This document shows positions 20,681 through 31,340 of a stretch of 64,000 nt of DNA, in pieces. Each line of letters opens with the position of its first letter. The stretch's first letter is position 1. The stretch spans positions 21,215,021 to 21,279,020 of the forward strand of contig OX335642.1 of assembly GCA_946894095.1 (NCBI GenBank). Reading direction: 5' to 3'. A program made the translations under genes and the position numbers. Origin of the DNA: Incurvaria masculella (Eukaryota; Arthropoda; Insecta; Lepidoptera; Incurvariidae). Below the pieces are notes generated by a model, which worked only from the letters and a program-made list of their open reading frames with translations, searched no databases and was not told the origin of the DNA.

Positions 20681-20777
20681 AATGTCCAAGTACTTTAGAA
20701 TATGACAGAAATAAGAATTTTAAAAAAAGTGTTCACCACATTCCCAATGAATTCATGACAGTATATGTCCGTTACAT

Positions 20778-20885
20778 AAATGCGACTGCATTGTACTGGA
20801 TAGGAAAAACGAACACATTTTCATTACCGCTTTGATTATTCTTCATCCAATACGATGTAACCAATCCGATCAGGTTTAACCGTAC
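20778..20885 (-). mobile_element. SINE-A middle fragment
   Basis: Reverse 'gtactggataggaaaaacg', 'ttcattaccgctttgatta' and 'cttcatccaatacgatg'. Faces the forward 5S-headed copy about 100 bp away. Confidence 0.7.
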
Positions 20886-21028
20886 CACCAACTTAGTTGG
20901 AAAATACTTACATTCCTCGCTTACAGCTTTACATAAATAGTGAAACATAGTAATCCACATAATGAATGCAAAATGTGAACTTGTGAACTTCAATCTCCGT
21001 GAAAGATGTGCACAGCCTGGGCTTCAAA

Positions 21029-21340
21029 TCAGTGGTCTGACACAAGATACCACAGACATGAGAATGTTTTTTTTTGTGCGTAAAGACTGTACATTTCGTT
21101 CATATTATTGTGCGTAGGCTGACTATTGAACATATCCTTGTAGATCCATCTCCATTGCTCCAACCTTTCATATCGATGCGTTCTCAACAAAGAACGCATG
21201 TATGGAAGCAGCGGGCCATATTGATGTAATAAAATGCAGTTTATTGCAGTGCGCCGAGGAGTGAGCCTATCGCGTTTATTTTCGTACAATGTCGACGAGC
21301 GACGGAGCAGTCCGTAAACAGTACCCGCTAGGGTCAGCAT
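21029..21340 (-). CDS. Unassigned 103-codon frame
   Basis: The complement frame starts MLTLAGTVYGLLRRSSTLYE and continues with several R/Y-rich segments. It is GC-richer near its start. I recognise no family. It could be an exon, an LTR-type repeat read by chance, or noise. An AATAAA-like run lies on the same strand inside the frame, which argues against an intact gene. Confidence 0.12.
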   Translation of the reverse strand: MLTLAGTVYGLLRRSSTLYENKRDRLTPRRTAINCILLHQYGPLLPYMRSLLRTHRYERLEQWRWIYKDMFNSQPTHNNMNEMYSLYAQKKTFSCLWYLVSDH

Positions 21341-21439
21341 CTAGGTTCAAATAAACTGATTATTTAAGAAATCTGATTACAATGCCGTATATACATACAT
21401 TATTTACGTATTCGAGGCTAACGGGAACGATATTGAAGA

Positions 21440-21625
21440 AAAAATAGATTTTATACCTTGGTTTATAACAGTGGACATGTAATCCAAAAGTCGCAGGTCC
21501 CAATCCTGCTTCAGTCGAATGTCCCGTGTAGTCAAAATGTGATTACAATGATTCATTGTAATTGTTGTTGTATAACCTCAAATTAATCTAGAACGGTAAT
21601 GTCGTATCCATTAAATACATACAAA
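21440..21625 (+). mobile_element. SINE-J copy 2
   Basis: 'acatgtaatccaaaagtcgc' and 'aggtcccaatcctgcttcag' match the T-arm half of SINE-J copy 1. The body ends 'ggtaatgtcgtatccatta'. The A-box region is decayed. Confidence 0.65.
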
Positions 21626-22310
21626 TATTATACAGCATTGTTATACATTCCAAAAAAAACTGTATCAGATCCGTTATGGAATTTAAAACATTACTAAACC
21701 TAAAACCAACATTTTCTCCTATGTACCTTTTTTTAATGTGTAAAATTATTTACTGCATAAGGTAGGCGTAGAAGTGACTACATACTTCATGAGCGTAGTA
21801 AAAGTTTGTACACAAATCCGTCATACCTAGTATAACTCAGAATTCACCTACAGTCCCTCCGCCCTTGTTGAATGTAGAGAAGAATAAAAATACATTCAAT
21901 CGGTCCAAAATCAACCCAATTATCAAAAGTATACTCGCCATTGCTGCTGACTTCACGTTAACTGCGCCATTGACTTCTCCAATGCCATTAACCGAATAAC
22001 CCATTGCACAAAGACCAGCAACTTTTCAAGGTGAAAACACACACCCTGCGGTAACCACTGACATACACAACGCACACCTAACACAATCCACACACACACA
22101 TAGAACTGGTGCACCGCCGAGCAGGATGCATGTGCATGTTGGTTACTGTAACTTTGCTGAGTAGGTTATTTAATTAAGAAATCAATATTTCTTTAGTAAA
22201 TTTGTATGTTATTAAGTCAGAAAATCAAAACCATTCGAAACGCTCTCTCTAGTCGATCCTAGTGATCCTGTGTTGTGAAAAATAATAAAAGTAGCTTCAC
22301 TCTATTTCAT
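21626..22310. other. No gene; CA-rich patch
   Basis: 22030-22102 is CA-rich low complexity. No exon or family elsewhere. Confidence 0.4.
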
Positions 22311-22559
22311 CCCGTGCGTGTCGCAAGAGGTGACTAAGAGAGTCGTTGTTTGGATTTCAGGTAAAATTATACGTAACTTGCATTGATCCCAGCCAGGTTG
22401 ATACCACCGGTTTGAATAAATTATGGTCGAAACAGATGTGAAAATTTGATCATTTAATCCATCCAGTTCAATGTAGCCGTCAAATATAAGTATAAGTATG
22501 AGGTAATATCAGTGCATGACAGAAAATAAAAATAAATAAATCCTTGCCCAGTTACATGA
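22311..22559 (+). mobile_element. SINE-A copy with 'gtaagaggcg' head
   Basis: Opens 'cccgtgcgtgtcgcaagagg', then 'gtcgttgtttggatttcagg', the body 'atccatccagttcaatgtag' and the tail 'ccttgcccagttacatg'. A 'aataaaaataaataaat' run interrupts the tail. Confidence 0.78.
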
Positions 22560-22911
22560 AAATATCGAATCACTAAAACATCCTGGAATGATTTCGGAGA
22601 GAGGAGGGAGTAGCTCCTAGCCTAGTTCTGTGGATTCAAAACCCACACAAATTTGCTATCTTTTGCCTTTTAAATACCCTTCGGAATTAAATATACCAAC
22701 CGCGTGATCCCTGATTTTTAATGATGCATTGTGTTTCCTGTGTACGCTAAAAACATTTCAGTATTATTGCATATTCTTTGACATTTTTAATAATTAAATA
22801 TTGTTTTGTTGCACCTTCGACATGAAAAGAGTCGATGAGTCTTCAAATGACAGCAAACGTAAGAATTTTATAAAGATTTTACTCTAGTTTTCCCAGGCTT
22901 ATTCGCCACCT
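22560..22911. other. No gene recognised
   Basis: Nothing identified. Confidence 0.4.
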
Positions 22912-22992
22912 GAAAGGTGCGCGACGACGCCCATGGGCTTTCGATCTTTCACAGGGCTGCCAAAAACGATTCTGGCCGGCCAGATTTGCGCT
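22912..22992 (-). mobile_element. LINE-D scrap
   Basis: 'gcgacgacgcccatgggct' and 'ctggccggccag' match the RT-tail/3' UTR junction of LINE-D copies. Confidence 0.65.
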
Positions 22993-24394
22993 TTCCTCCA
23001 CCGTCATTTCTGTCTACCCCTATGCACCCTTATCTACACCCGATGGATCGTTGTTAGAGAATGCCCTTGAACATTTATCCCGCGATTTGTAATATTTTGT
23101 AAAGCCATGCAATAAAGTTTTTGTTACTACTATTATTGCAACAGTTCGAAAAAATTTGGGTAAGTTACATGCACAATACTTGCAAGCGAATCTGTTATGG
23201 ACATATTCTTATGGGTGATTAGCTTCTAAATACTTTTTTACGACTTGGCTATTTGAATTGGCGTTGCCCCAAGGCCTTGACATAAATGAAACAGATTTAC
23301 TCTTGATAGAGTCGCTACAAATGCTTCCATGTAAATACATATACCTACTAATTCTTACGTAAGACTGTTGGCGTCATCTTGTACTAACTATGTGGAAAAG
23401 TCTTTCAATCAAAAGATAACACTGCAAAATTTTCCATTTTGTTTGAGGTATTTTTATTTAAGAACACGATGCTGTTATTTGATAGTTATTACGCGTTATT
23501 ATGTCTTATCAATTATTTGTCATCGTCTGGACGGAGAAATTCGTGGCGTGGGTAATTTTTTTTAACTCTATGTTTCTTAAAATACAATAAAAAAGGAGTA
23601 TAGAATATATTGATAATACGTGTATTGTGTGTCATATGTAAGTTAGTATCGTTTGTGGTAAATATTTTATTGCTTTAATAAGTAGGTATTCGTAATTGTA
23701 TATTTGTGGTAGGTATTGTGTATGATAAATATTTACGGTTACGTTTGTTCTTGGATTACGTATTACGCCTGATATTAGCTGATATGTTTTATGTTATTAC
23801 TTCACTGTTTGTGTTAGGTTAGGTTAGGTTGGTTTTATTTTTAATTGCGGATTTGACGAATAGGTTTTTTTGGTTAAGCTTTAGTTTATTTGCCAAAAAA
23901 TGTTGACAATATCTTTTCAGTACAAAAAATTAAGCCTGAAGTTAACGCCTACGACGTATCTATAAGATAGATTTATCATTTTTAGAATTAAATATCTCTC
24001 TATTTTAACCAAAGTACTTTTCAATAAATCGTGAACCATCTTTTGTAACTCGAAATGTGTTAAATCCATTGAGGAAACAAAAGGCACGAGACTTGAGCGA
24101 TATATTGAAGTCTGCTCCACTGCACCTATTCACATACAGGAAACAGATGCTTATATGTACACACACCGACACAAGCACGATATAGCTTACGTAAAATGGA
24201 GCCGGATTGCATAATGCTCTTAAGGGGGAAAATAGGCCATGAGTCACTGGCGAGGATATTTTAATTTAAGTTTACTATCGATTTATGAATCATTATTTAT
24301 CATTTACCCAATTGAATCTTATTGAAAGCTGTTTCCTTATTGTTTAAGATGCAATTATTTAATGTTAAATAGAACATTATGGTGTAAGCCAGAC
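22993..24394. other. No gene recognised
   Basis: AT-rich, about 1.4 kb. The only notable word is the telomere-like tract listed separately. Confidence 0.4.
23813..23830 (+). repeat. Short telomere-like tract
   Basis: Three and a half units of TTAGG, the usual insect telomere repeat, in ordinary flanking sequence. Confidence 0.8.
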
Positions 24395-24445
24395 CCTCAT
24401 CAAGAGGCGTCCGAAAACGCCCATGGGCCTCAGATCCATATCATA
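24395..24445 (-). mobile_element. LINE-D scrap
   Basis: 'aaaacgcccatgggcctcag' is a diverged match to the LINE-D 'gacgcccatgggctttcg' word. Very short. Confidence 0.4.
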
Positions 24446-24919
24446 TATGGGCCAAATATCTCGGCAGGGGTGAATTCCATTGAAAATAAATTTGCATTAT
24501 TTTTAACATAAAATAATTTTGCAATGAGTTTTTATTACAAAGGCATTTTTATTTTGTATCTGAAATTTTCTGACTTCCTACAATGCAATTCAAAGAATTA
24601 CAAGTAAATCAAATTCTTGATAATCAAATATTTTTGTGAAACCTAAATAGGTTATATCATTCACAAACGCCAATAAAGGTACACTTTAACATATTTAATA
24701 AAATACGAGCATTATATTTTGCAGGTTTCAATATTTCAGAAAATTATATTTATTTTTATAATTATATATATTTATGTCCTAAAAGTTACACTAAAGTGTG
24801 CCGCCATTTGCATACTAGTAGTGCTTGAAGTGTCGTAGTGCACCCCAATGTCAGTTCACACCTAACTAGTCCTGAATCATAACACCCTTGAAAGCGTGCA
24901 TCATAACACAGTCCCATTC
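24446..24919. other. No gene recognised
   Basis: AT-rich, nothing identified. Confidence 0.4.
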
Positions 24920-25190
24920 CACCCGCAATGTCTGCACTAACACTAACGTACCGTCTACGTGTTCACCCGGCGCAACACACACACGCACACCGCCGTCCGA
25001 TAGCGTGCATACACATCCTATACTTTAGGCACCACTACACACGCCGTTTCCCAGAGGACCACACACACGCTCGCTCAAATACACGGACGGTTTGTTCTCC
25101 ACTATTTATGCAACGCTCCGTCTGTGAGGCGTGCGTACGTGTGTGTGTGTGTTTATGCTGCAATTTAGCGGTGTGTGTTTTGTTATTGAT
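24920..25190. repeat. CA/TG-rich low-complexity region
   Basis: CA-rich on its left (around 24972-25070) and TG-rich on its right (25138-25182), so the two parts are partly self-complementary. A 97-codon frame across it is compositionally biased and not convincing. Confidence 0.6.
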
Positions 25191-25849
25191 TTTCAGAGAA
25201 CACGTGAAAAATGTTGCGTAATTGAAATGAAATACTCATAATGACATTCTGCTGTTTCCTTGTTTTTGACTCTATTACGTTCCATTTTATAGTCGTTCGA
25301 AGAATTGCCTGTCTTGGACTGTCTTCAATATTTGGCGACTGGACTGGATGCCATGTGATGAGGTAAATATTACTCGAAAGAGAAAAAAAAAAGCTGTAAC
25401 TAATCATGCCTACCATCTAGGCCTCGGAAGTTTTTAATATACATATGACTAAAAACCTTCCAACCCCAGATAGTCGAAAAGCATATTTCTGTATTTTTGT
25501 TCTGTATTTATTCCATCAAAAATAAAAATAAAAAACCGACTTTTGATTCCTCATAACGAAACGTTTTCAGTTGAGTATGACTTTAACTAACATAACGAGC
25601 GTTGCCCTGTTAGGTAAACGACACGTTAGTATAGGCATGCTCTACAAACAATAAATAAAGGGATTTTCATCTAGAAATAAAGCCAGACAACAAAGTGTGG
25701 CTGGACCATCGCTGGTAAAATTCTAGAGTGGCCGTAACGAAACATTATCTCACATTTTCCCAAAGATTGTCCAGGTAAGTCAAGACATTTGCAAACGGCA
25801 TAAATTGCTGGTTTGCGTCCATTGTTTTAACTTTTGTCATCAATGGTAA
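25191..25849. other. No gene recognised
   Basis: Contains 'aaaccgacttttgattcctc' near 25534, possibly the end of a RptM relative. Nothing else identified. Confidence 0.4.
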
Positions 25850-26040
25850 ATGATTTTACAAGGAATTATAATAATTTATTAACATTAACAGGTACCAATA
25901 ACGTGAGTCGGCGTTAAAATAGATTACAGTTAAGTTTCTTACCAGTTCATCTTCGCTGTAATTTTTCAAACAGCTAGTGATAAAATATGATAAATCGAGT
26001 CCGGTTTACTGCCTATCGATATTGAAAAAAAAACATAAGA
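25850..26040 (+). repeat. RptG copy 2
   Basis: 'catcaatggtaaatg', 'taagtttcttaccagttcat' and 'cttcgctgtaatttttcaaa' match copies at 15640 and 34995 in order. Confidence 0.55.
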
Positions 26041-26239
26041 AAGTTTCTAAAAATATATTATAGAAATCAGATATTTTACCTATTGAAAAACCGATGTAAA
26101 ATTCAGAAACAACTTTACGAAATAAACTATAACCAGCTCAATAGGTATCACTGCATTTTGGTTGCACTTGACCGTTTTTAATCTAATCAACACTAGATTA
26201 TATTTTTTTAACTCTATGACTTTATTTTCCTCAGCCTCA

Positions 26240-26622
26240 GCCTCAGTGGCCCAGTGGCGCGACACTTCGGCGATCGCTCTCCGAAGTTAAGCAACGCTGG
26301 GTCCGGTCTGGTCTTGGATAAGTGACCATTCGACCGTTGAGAGAGGCTGGCCGTGGTTCGGATTCCACGTTAAACTGTAGGTCCCCTTCCTTACTTACTA
26401 GGTGGTAGGGTTTATCCCGCCCGGGTTGGTACCATCGCATTGGATGAACGATGGTCGAAGCGGCAATGAAAATTGTCCGTGTTTTCCATCCAGTTCAATG
26501 TAGCCGTGCGATATAAGGAAGGTCCTGGCATCGCACCTAGTTCCCATGTGGTGTGTTGGGCTAATACCATGACAGAACTTGTGGTATTAGCCATCCATGT
26601 CCAGTCACATAAAAAAAAAAAT
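26240..26622 (+). mobile_element. SINE-A, full-length copy with 5S-like head
   Basis: The reference 5S-headed copy, about 380 bp. Lead 'gcctcagtggcccagtgg' (A-box-like), then 'ctctccgaagttaagcaacg', 'ctgggtccggtctggtc' and 'ttggataagtgacc', which follow insect 5S rRNA in order. The junction 'tggttcggattccacgttaa' leads into the complete body and the tail 'ccatccatgtccagtcacat' with an A-run of 11. No coding capacity. The internal 5S-type promoter would direct pol III transcription. Confidence 0.9.
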
Positions 26623-26827
26623 ACCGTGATAGAAATAAACATGGACCGGGAACAAATACATCAACCGATAAAACATATAATTTTATTAAAAAATACTTTT
26701 TTTTTTTAATAAAAACTAAAAACCAATGGACACATTCTTACGTATATTGCAAAGTGCATAATATGTTGTTACTAAAAGTGGATTTAATGTTAACTGCATA
26801 AAGATGGATAATACCAAACCGACTGCA

Positions 26828-27035
26828 CATGGGAACCAGAGGCCATGCCACGACCTTTCCTGTACTGTACTGTGTGGACTGTTCGGCCACATTCAACTGG
26901 ATGAAAACACAGAAAATGTTTCATTGCCGCTTCGACTATCGTTCATTCGATGCGATGGGACCAACCCGGCGGGATAGGACCGGGCGACCTAGGAAGTGTG
27001 GAGCACTGTTGTTTTACGTGGAATACGAACGAAAA
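26828..27035 (-). mobile_element. SINE-A copy, partial
   Basis: Reverse 'gggaaccagaggccatgcc', a short 'tgtactgtactgtg' repeat, 'tttcattgccgcttcgacta', 'accaacccggcggg' and 'acgtggaatacga'. Head absent. Confidence 0.8.
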
Positions 27036-27699
27036 TTCTCTTGATCCTGGCCGCGTCTCGTAAATCTAGCATACCAATAATAATCATACATTACTAGAAC
27101 CCGTAAACAGTGACAAAAACCATGAATATATCGAAAACAATCCCGAAAGTCCCGGCCCATGGACGTTGTCGGTCACTTCTTATGTCAGGGCCTCGCGTAC
27201 GCCAAATGCCAAAATTACCAACCATCATACGTTAAATGAATCCATGAAAAAGACCAATAAAGAATATGGCAAAACAAAAAGTAATTTGTATTTTTTTAAG
27301 ACACAAGACAACAAAAAACGTATTAAACCATTATATTTCCTAGTTAAGTTTCAGGATAAAGATAAAACTACAGCAATCTATAAAATTAACAAAGAAAATG
27401 TTTGGTCACATCTCAAGTGTGGAGGCTTGTCTACATTTCAACCCGACAAAGGTGCGAAGGGGCATTATCCTGATGTCCTTGGCTTGACTCCGCCTCGCTT
27501 ATGTCAGGAGCGGAGGCGTCCGTCGCAGCTGCATCGACTGTGCATGCATGCATACCTGCATCACAATTGTTCGGTAGACCGCCGGAGTAGTCGTGCTGGG
27601 AAAGCGCGGACAAGGAATGTGTAATAAACGCACGGGTCAATGTCGGCCCAGCGAATTTCTTCAATGCACATGGAACTAGACACGGAGCGCTAATACTGC
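27036..27699. other. No gene recognised; mixed composition
   Basis: A 152-codon frame (27166-27624, plus) begins AT-rich and ends GC-rich. It is Lys/Asn-rich then Arg-rich with no motif, so chance or a composite. 27430-27650 is CpG-rich. Confidence 0.35.
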
Positions 27700-27835
27700 A
27701 TCTACCAACGAGCATGGAAGGGAGGGAGTAGCAACCGGAACTCGTCAGTATGGGGGCGGCGTAGCCACTTTTACATACAATGGCGGCACCACCGGCGAGT
27801 CAGCCCGCTTATGAATTCGCTTACTTTGTATTGAC
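27700..27835 (-). repeat. RptL copy 1, inverted
   Basis: Reverse of the right part of RptL at 39300-39430: 'gggagtagca', 'gggggcggcgta', 'ccactttta/taca' and 'aatggcggc', 'ggcgagtcagcccgct', 'gaattcgctta' all in order. Confidence 0.7.
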
Positions 27836-28714
27836 GTTGCACGTCTCGAATGTTTAAGCAAACTACAGTAAGATGTTTTCCACTAACTAGTAACCACGCT
27901 GCCGCTATACTAATGATTTCCGATCGCTACTCCCTTTCTTGTCTCCTTGTCAAGTTTTTTTTCTTGTTAATTAATCCGCTGGGAATCTGCAAGCGAATTC
28001 CGTTTAATAATTCCTTAAATTACCATATCTCGTAAAGTTTTCTCAGCGAAGCGTTGGAAAATTCTTAAACACTTAAAAAACACTTTCAAGGAATTTTTTT
28101 TTAAATAAAATATATCGTATGCTTTTTGAGGTATGGGATATTTTCCGATACGTTCTTCCAGACTCTGCGAGGTCCGACACAAACTTGGGCTTGAAAATAA
28201 ATCTTGACATTTTGAAAAAAAAAACACAGAAATATTGTTTTCCAAGATATTTGACAGTATAACTTCTTAACTTTATTTTTGAAATCATATTCGCGCTTAT
28301 TGTCGTAGATTACTTTTCCTCTTTTACAATATGATACCTATAGTTACAATAAATGTCCAAAGTGACAAATCCGTTGAGCACGTAAACAGGTGCTAGAACC
28401 AACACATTACAACGTGCAATATAAGATTATGAATATATGTAAATATCTAAAGCAAAGTTACGTAGTTCGACTTTGAAGGTCGTTGCGCTAGGCGGGCGGA
28501 CGGGCGGCGCGGCGTAGCATTGGGCGGGGGCGGACGGCGCGTCGACCCCCGCCGGCAGACGCGCCAATGACCTCCCATCTTTCAAGCAGACTGGAGGCTA
28601 TTGAACACCGTATTGAAATAATTCACGAAACCGCCAGGGCGTCCGTTTCTTCAGGACTTCAGTGGATTTTGTTGGTCGTTTCAGCCAGAGAGCATGCGAT
28701 CTACACTTATTCGA
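27836..28714. other. No gene; CpG-rich block at 28484-28580
   Basis: The block 'ggcgggcggacgggcggcg' onward is very GC-rich and precedes RptL copy 2. The rest is AT-rich with nothing identified. Confidence 0.4.
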
Positions 28715-28930
28715 CAGCGTAGTCACAAGTAAGCGAAATCATCTAACTGTAGTTAGTTCGTTTACGAATTAGGGACACGCAACATCTAATGTTCTCACGT
28801 GTCGTTAGAACTCGAGAAAATCAATAGTAAGCTAATTCGTAAGCGAACTCACTTACCGACGCTGCCATCTTTGAATGTAAACGCGGCCAAGCCGCCCCTA
28901 TCCCAACGAGTCCATGCTCGCTGGGTTCAG
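28715..28930 (+). repeat. RptL copy 2
   Basis: 'gtagttagttcg', 'acgcaacat', 'acgtgtcgttagaactcgag', 'gctaattcgtaagcg' and 'gctgccat' match copy 3 at 39100 in order, with several indels. CpG-containing, no coding frame. Confidence 0.7.
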
Positions 28931-29417
28931 CTGTGCATTTGAAAATCCTAAAAGGAATGACAATTCGAATATTGATTTCAAGCTATTTATGTCTTTATCT
29001 AGTTACTTATACAATTTAAGGATTTTTTTGTTACATTCGATCACTAGATCTTTCTGCCCGCATATGGTGCCTGAATATTTTATTCGATTCATCATAAAAA
29101 AAAATCATTTTTAAATGTTTGCAAAAATATATTATTATTTCATCGTATCAACGAATGTACAACTAAACGAAATACGACTGTAATGCAAAACAAGTTCAGT
29201 TTTATCACTCACTAATTGGCATGTGGGTCATTCATTATTACACTTGTGGCTAATTCGATTACCTCATTACAATTACACATAATTACATTTTCGGAGTTAC
29301 AGATTCTGTTCTAGTGACCCGGGGTCAGAAGCACTCTTGCGCAAGAGAATCTTCTGACCTCCCATGATAAAATACATCGTATTCTCAAGGGTTTTAGTTA
29401 TGTTGTGTTTTTTTTTA
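28931..29417. other. No gene recognised
   Basis: AT-rich apart from the hairpin listed separately. Confidence 0.4.
29324..29358. repeat. Compound hairpin
   Basis: Outer arms 'gtcagaag' and 'cttctgac' enclose the 14-bp palindrome 'ctcttgcgcaagag', with 2- and 3-nt bulges. A compact 35-nt fold, origin unknown. Confidence 0.7.
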
Positions 29418-29515
29418 TTAACTGGACATGGGTGGCTAACATCAGACCAACAGTGATATTAGCCCAACACACCGAACTTCCGAAGAAATTAGATGCCATG
29501 CCTTCTCTTTATCAC
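29418..29515 (-). mobile_element. SINE-A tail fragment
   Basis: Reverse tail 'taactggacatgggtggcta' to 'gatgccatgccttctcttta'. Abuts the next, forward copy head-on. Confidence 0.8.
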
Positions 29516-29893
29516 AGCTCGTTGTATTGGGGCTAGAGGATTTGCCTTTCATGCGAGAGGTTGTGGGTTCACATTTTCGACTCGGTCATGCACCACTTTT
29601 TCCTCTTTCTGAGGTGGATAAATGCATTTCGTTACGAATGCGAGCTGTTCCATGATTCGGAATCTATGTAAAACTGGAGGTATCTTTTCCCTAAGGTAGG
29701 GTTAAGCCCATTCGGGTTGGATGAAATAATAGTTGAAGCGACAATGAAAAATTGTCCGATTCAATGTAGTCGTGCTCATAAAGAGAAGGTCCAGGTATCG
29801 CCCCTAATTTCTAAGAGAATGTGGTGTATTGGGATAATGTCATGACGGTAGTTGTATGTTATGCATGCTATCCATGTCGCGTTCCATAAAAAA
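29516..29893 (+). mobile_element. SINE-A, near full-length, tRNA-Glu-like head
   Basis: 'ttgtattggggctagagg' (A box), 'tttgcctttcatgcgagagg' (anticodon arm), 'tgggttcacattttcgac' (decayed B box), linker, full body, and a tail ending 'ccatgtcgcgttccat' plus an A-run of seven. About 378 bp. Confidence 0.88.
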
Positions 29894-30839
29894 AGTGACA
29901 AAACAAATGGATTTATTGTTTGGCTGGGAAAACCTGCAGCAAAAAGTGTTCATCGAGTGTTATACCAAATGTTTTCACAACAGATTAAGTAAGTAGTTTT
30001 CACCAATATTGATTGAAGCAGCTGTCATTGCTTAAAAAATTGTAGTACCGCACCCGTAATAATGGAGCCAGAGTGTAGGAGCAAAGCACTAGAAATAGAC
30101 GATATCATGGCAACATGGCAGCATATCAGGAACCCGATAAAAGTAATCCAACACAAGAAAAGAGTAATTTGAAATAGGCCAGTGGCGATAGCGGAGTTCG
30201 TCGTCCGATATGGTCGTGTTTTGACGAAATATGCGATTCTTTCGCAAATTTTTCTTATCTTTACGTAACAAGCACTCGGCCCACAGCTCTTTGACGATAG
30301 GCCTTTGACCCCGTCCCGCGCCGTTTACTACGAAGATAAACGACATTTTTAAAAGAATCGATAACAAAATGTTGTTCTTGATGGTTTTTTTTTCTCATGA
30401 ATGCAAAGTAAATATTATGCGGCAACCACATGAGATTGCGCGCGTTTATGTTATCATCGAAGAATTACCCGAAGGACACCATATCGCCATGATTAGTCAT
30501 GGTGATATGGTAAATATCCGCCAACTTTATAACATTCGATAGAGAAAAACATCTGCGATTTTTTATCTTTCTTTTTATAATGGCCAGAGGAGTTATGGAT
30601 TTCATTGAATTAACTTTAGTTGAAATTCAAGAAAAGGATTTGTAGGCGGAAGGCAAAAGGATCATCTCTGTTACATTTAGTTATTTAATAAGGTTTTTGC
30701 AGAAATCAACATTGGCGTTAAATCTGTGTCAGTTTCCTCATTAACACGTACAAAAATGAATATTTAATTTACATTATATTATTTTAATTAAATTCTGTGA
30801 AAAGTAGCTTAGTGAATCTCGTCAATCTCAAAATATAAT
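29894..30839. other. No gene recognised
   Basis: A 92-codon frame on the complement (30089-30367) shows no recognisable domain. A hairpin at 30478 is listed separately. Confidence 0.4.
30478..30511. repeat. 15-bp hairpin
   Basis: 'accatatcgccatga' and 'tcatggtgatatggt' pair with a single G-T wobble around loop 'ttag'. Confidence 0.75.
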
Positions 30840-31340
30840 CATCAATTGTTGCCGTGCGTTAGTCTCGTTAAAAATCGACAACTCTTCAACCGATTTGAAT
30901 CATTTTTAGGGTTCCGTACCCAAAGGGTGCCAACGGAACCCTATTACTAAGCCTCCGCTGTCCGTCCGTCCGTCCGTCCGTCCGTCCGTCCGTCCGTCTG
31001 TCACAGGGCTGTATGTTATAAACCGTAAGAGACAGGCAGCTGAAATTTTTACAGAGTGTGTATTTATTTTGCCGCTATAACAACAAATAGGTAATATTTA
31101 AAAATAATAATAATTGAAGGGGGTCCCCATACAAAAAACGTGATTTTTTTGTGTTAAATCTTGTTCGATGGCACGGAACCCTTTGTGTGCGAGCCCGACT
31201 CGCACTTGGCCGGTTTTTTTAAATTTGTTTTATTCGCCTCAGTACTGAGGTGATTTAGATTTACAATTGGACCCGGTAGGTGGCGCTGTTGTCGAAATAT
31301 TTACCCGAGCGGAGCCGGGCACCTCAGCTAGTACTATTAC
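30840..31340 (+). mobile_element. Helitron-like non-autonomous element split by RptB
   Basis: Left part: 'gtgcgttagtctcgttaaaa' then 'caaccgatttgaatcattttt' type sequence, common in lepidopteran non-autonomous Helitrons. Right part: 31217-31340 ending 'cccgagcggagccggg' (short GC hairpin), then 'cacctcagctagt'. A 3' end with a hairpin followed by CTAGT fits Helitron termini. RptB copy 5 interrupts it at 30908-31216. Confidence 0.5.
30908..31216 (+). mobile_element. RptB copy 5
   Basis: Complete copy with the longest (TCCG)n tract in the window (about 30958-30998, nine to ten units). Both terminal hairpins are preserved: 'agggttccgt' with 'acggaaccct', and 'gcgagcccgactcgc'. Confidence 0.92.

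Noticed and set aside
24928..25221. 97-codon plus frame
   Set aside because: His/Arg/Val-rich translation of CA/TG low-complexity DNA.
26272..26330. 5S rRNA gene
   Set aside because: Only the 3' two-thirds of 5S is present, diverged, and fused to the SINE-A body. It is a SINE head, not a gene.
27166..27624. 152-codon plus-strand frame
   Set aside because: Lys/Asn-rich then Arg-rich, following the local base composition. No domain, and its 3' part overlaps a CpG-rich block.
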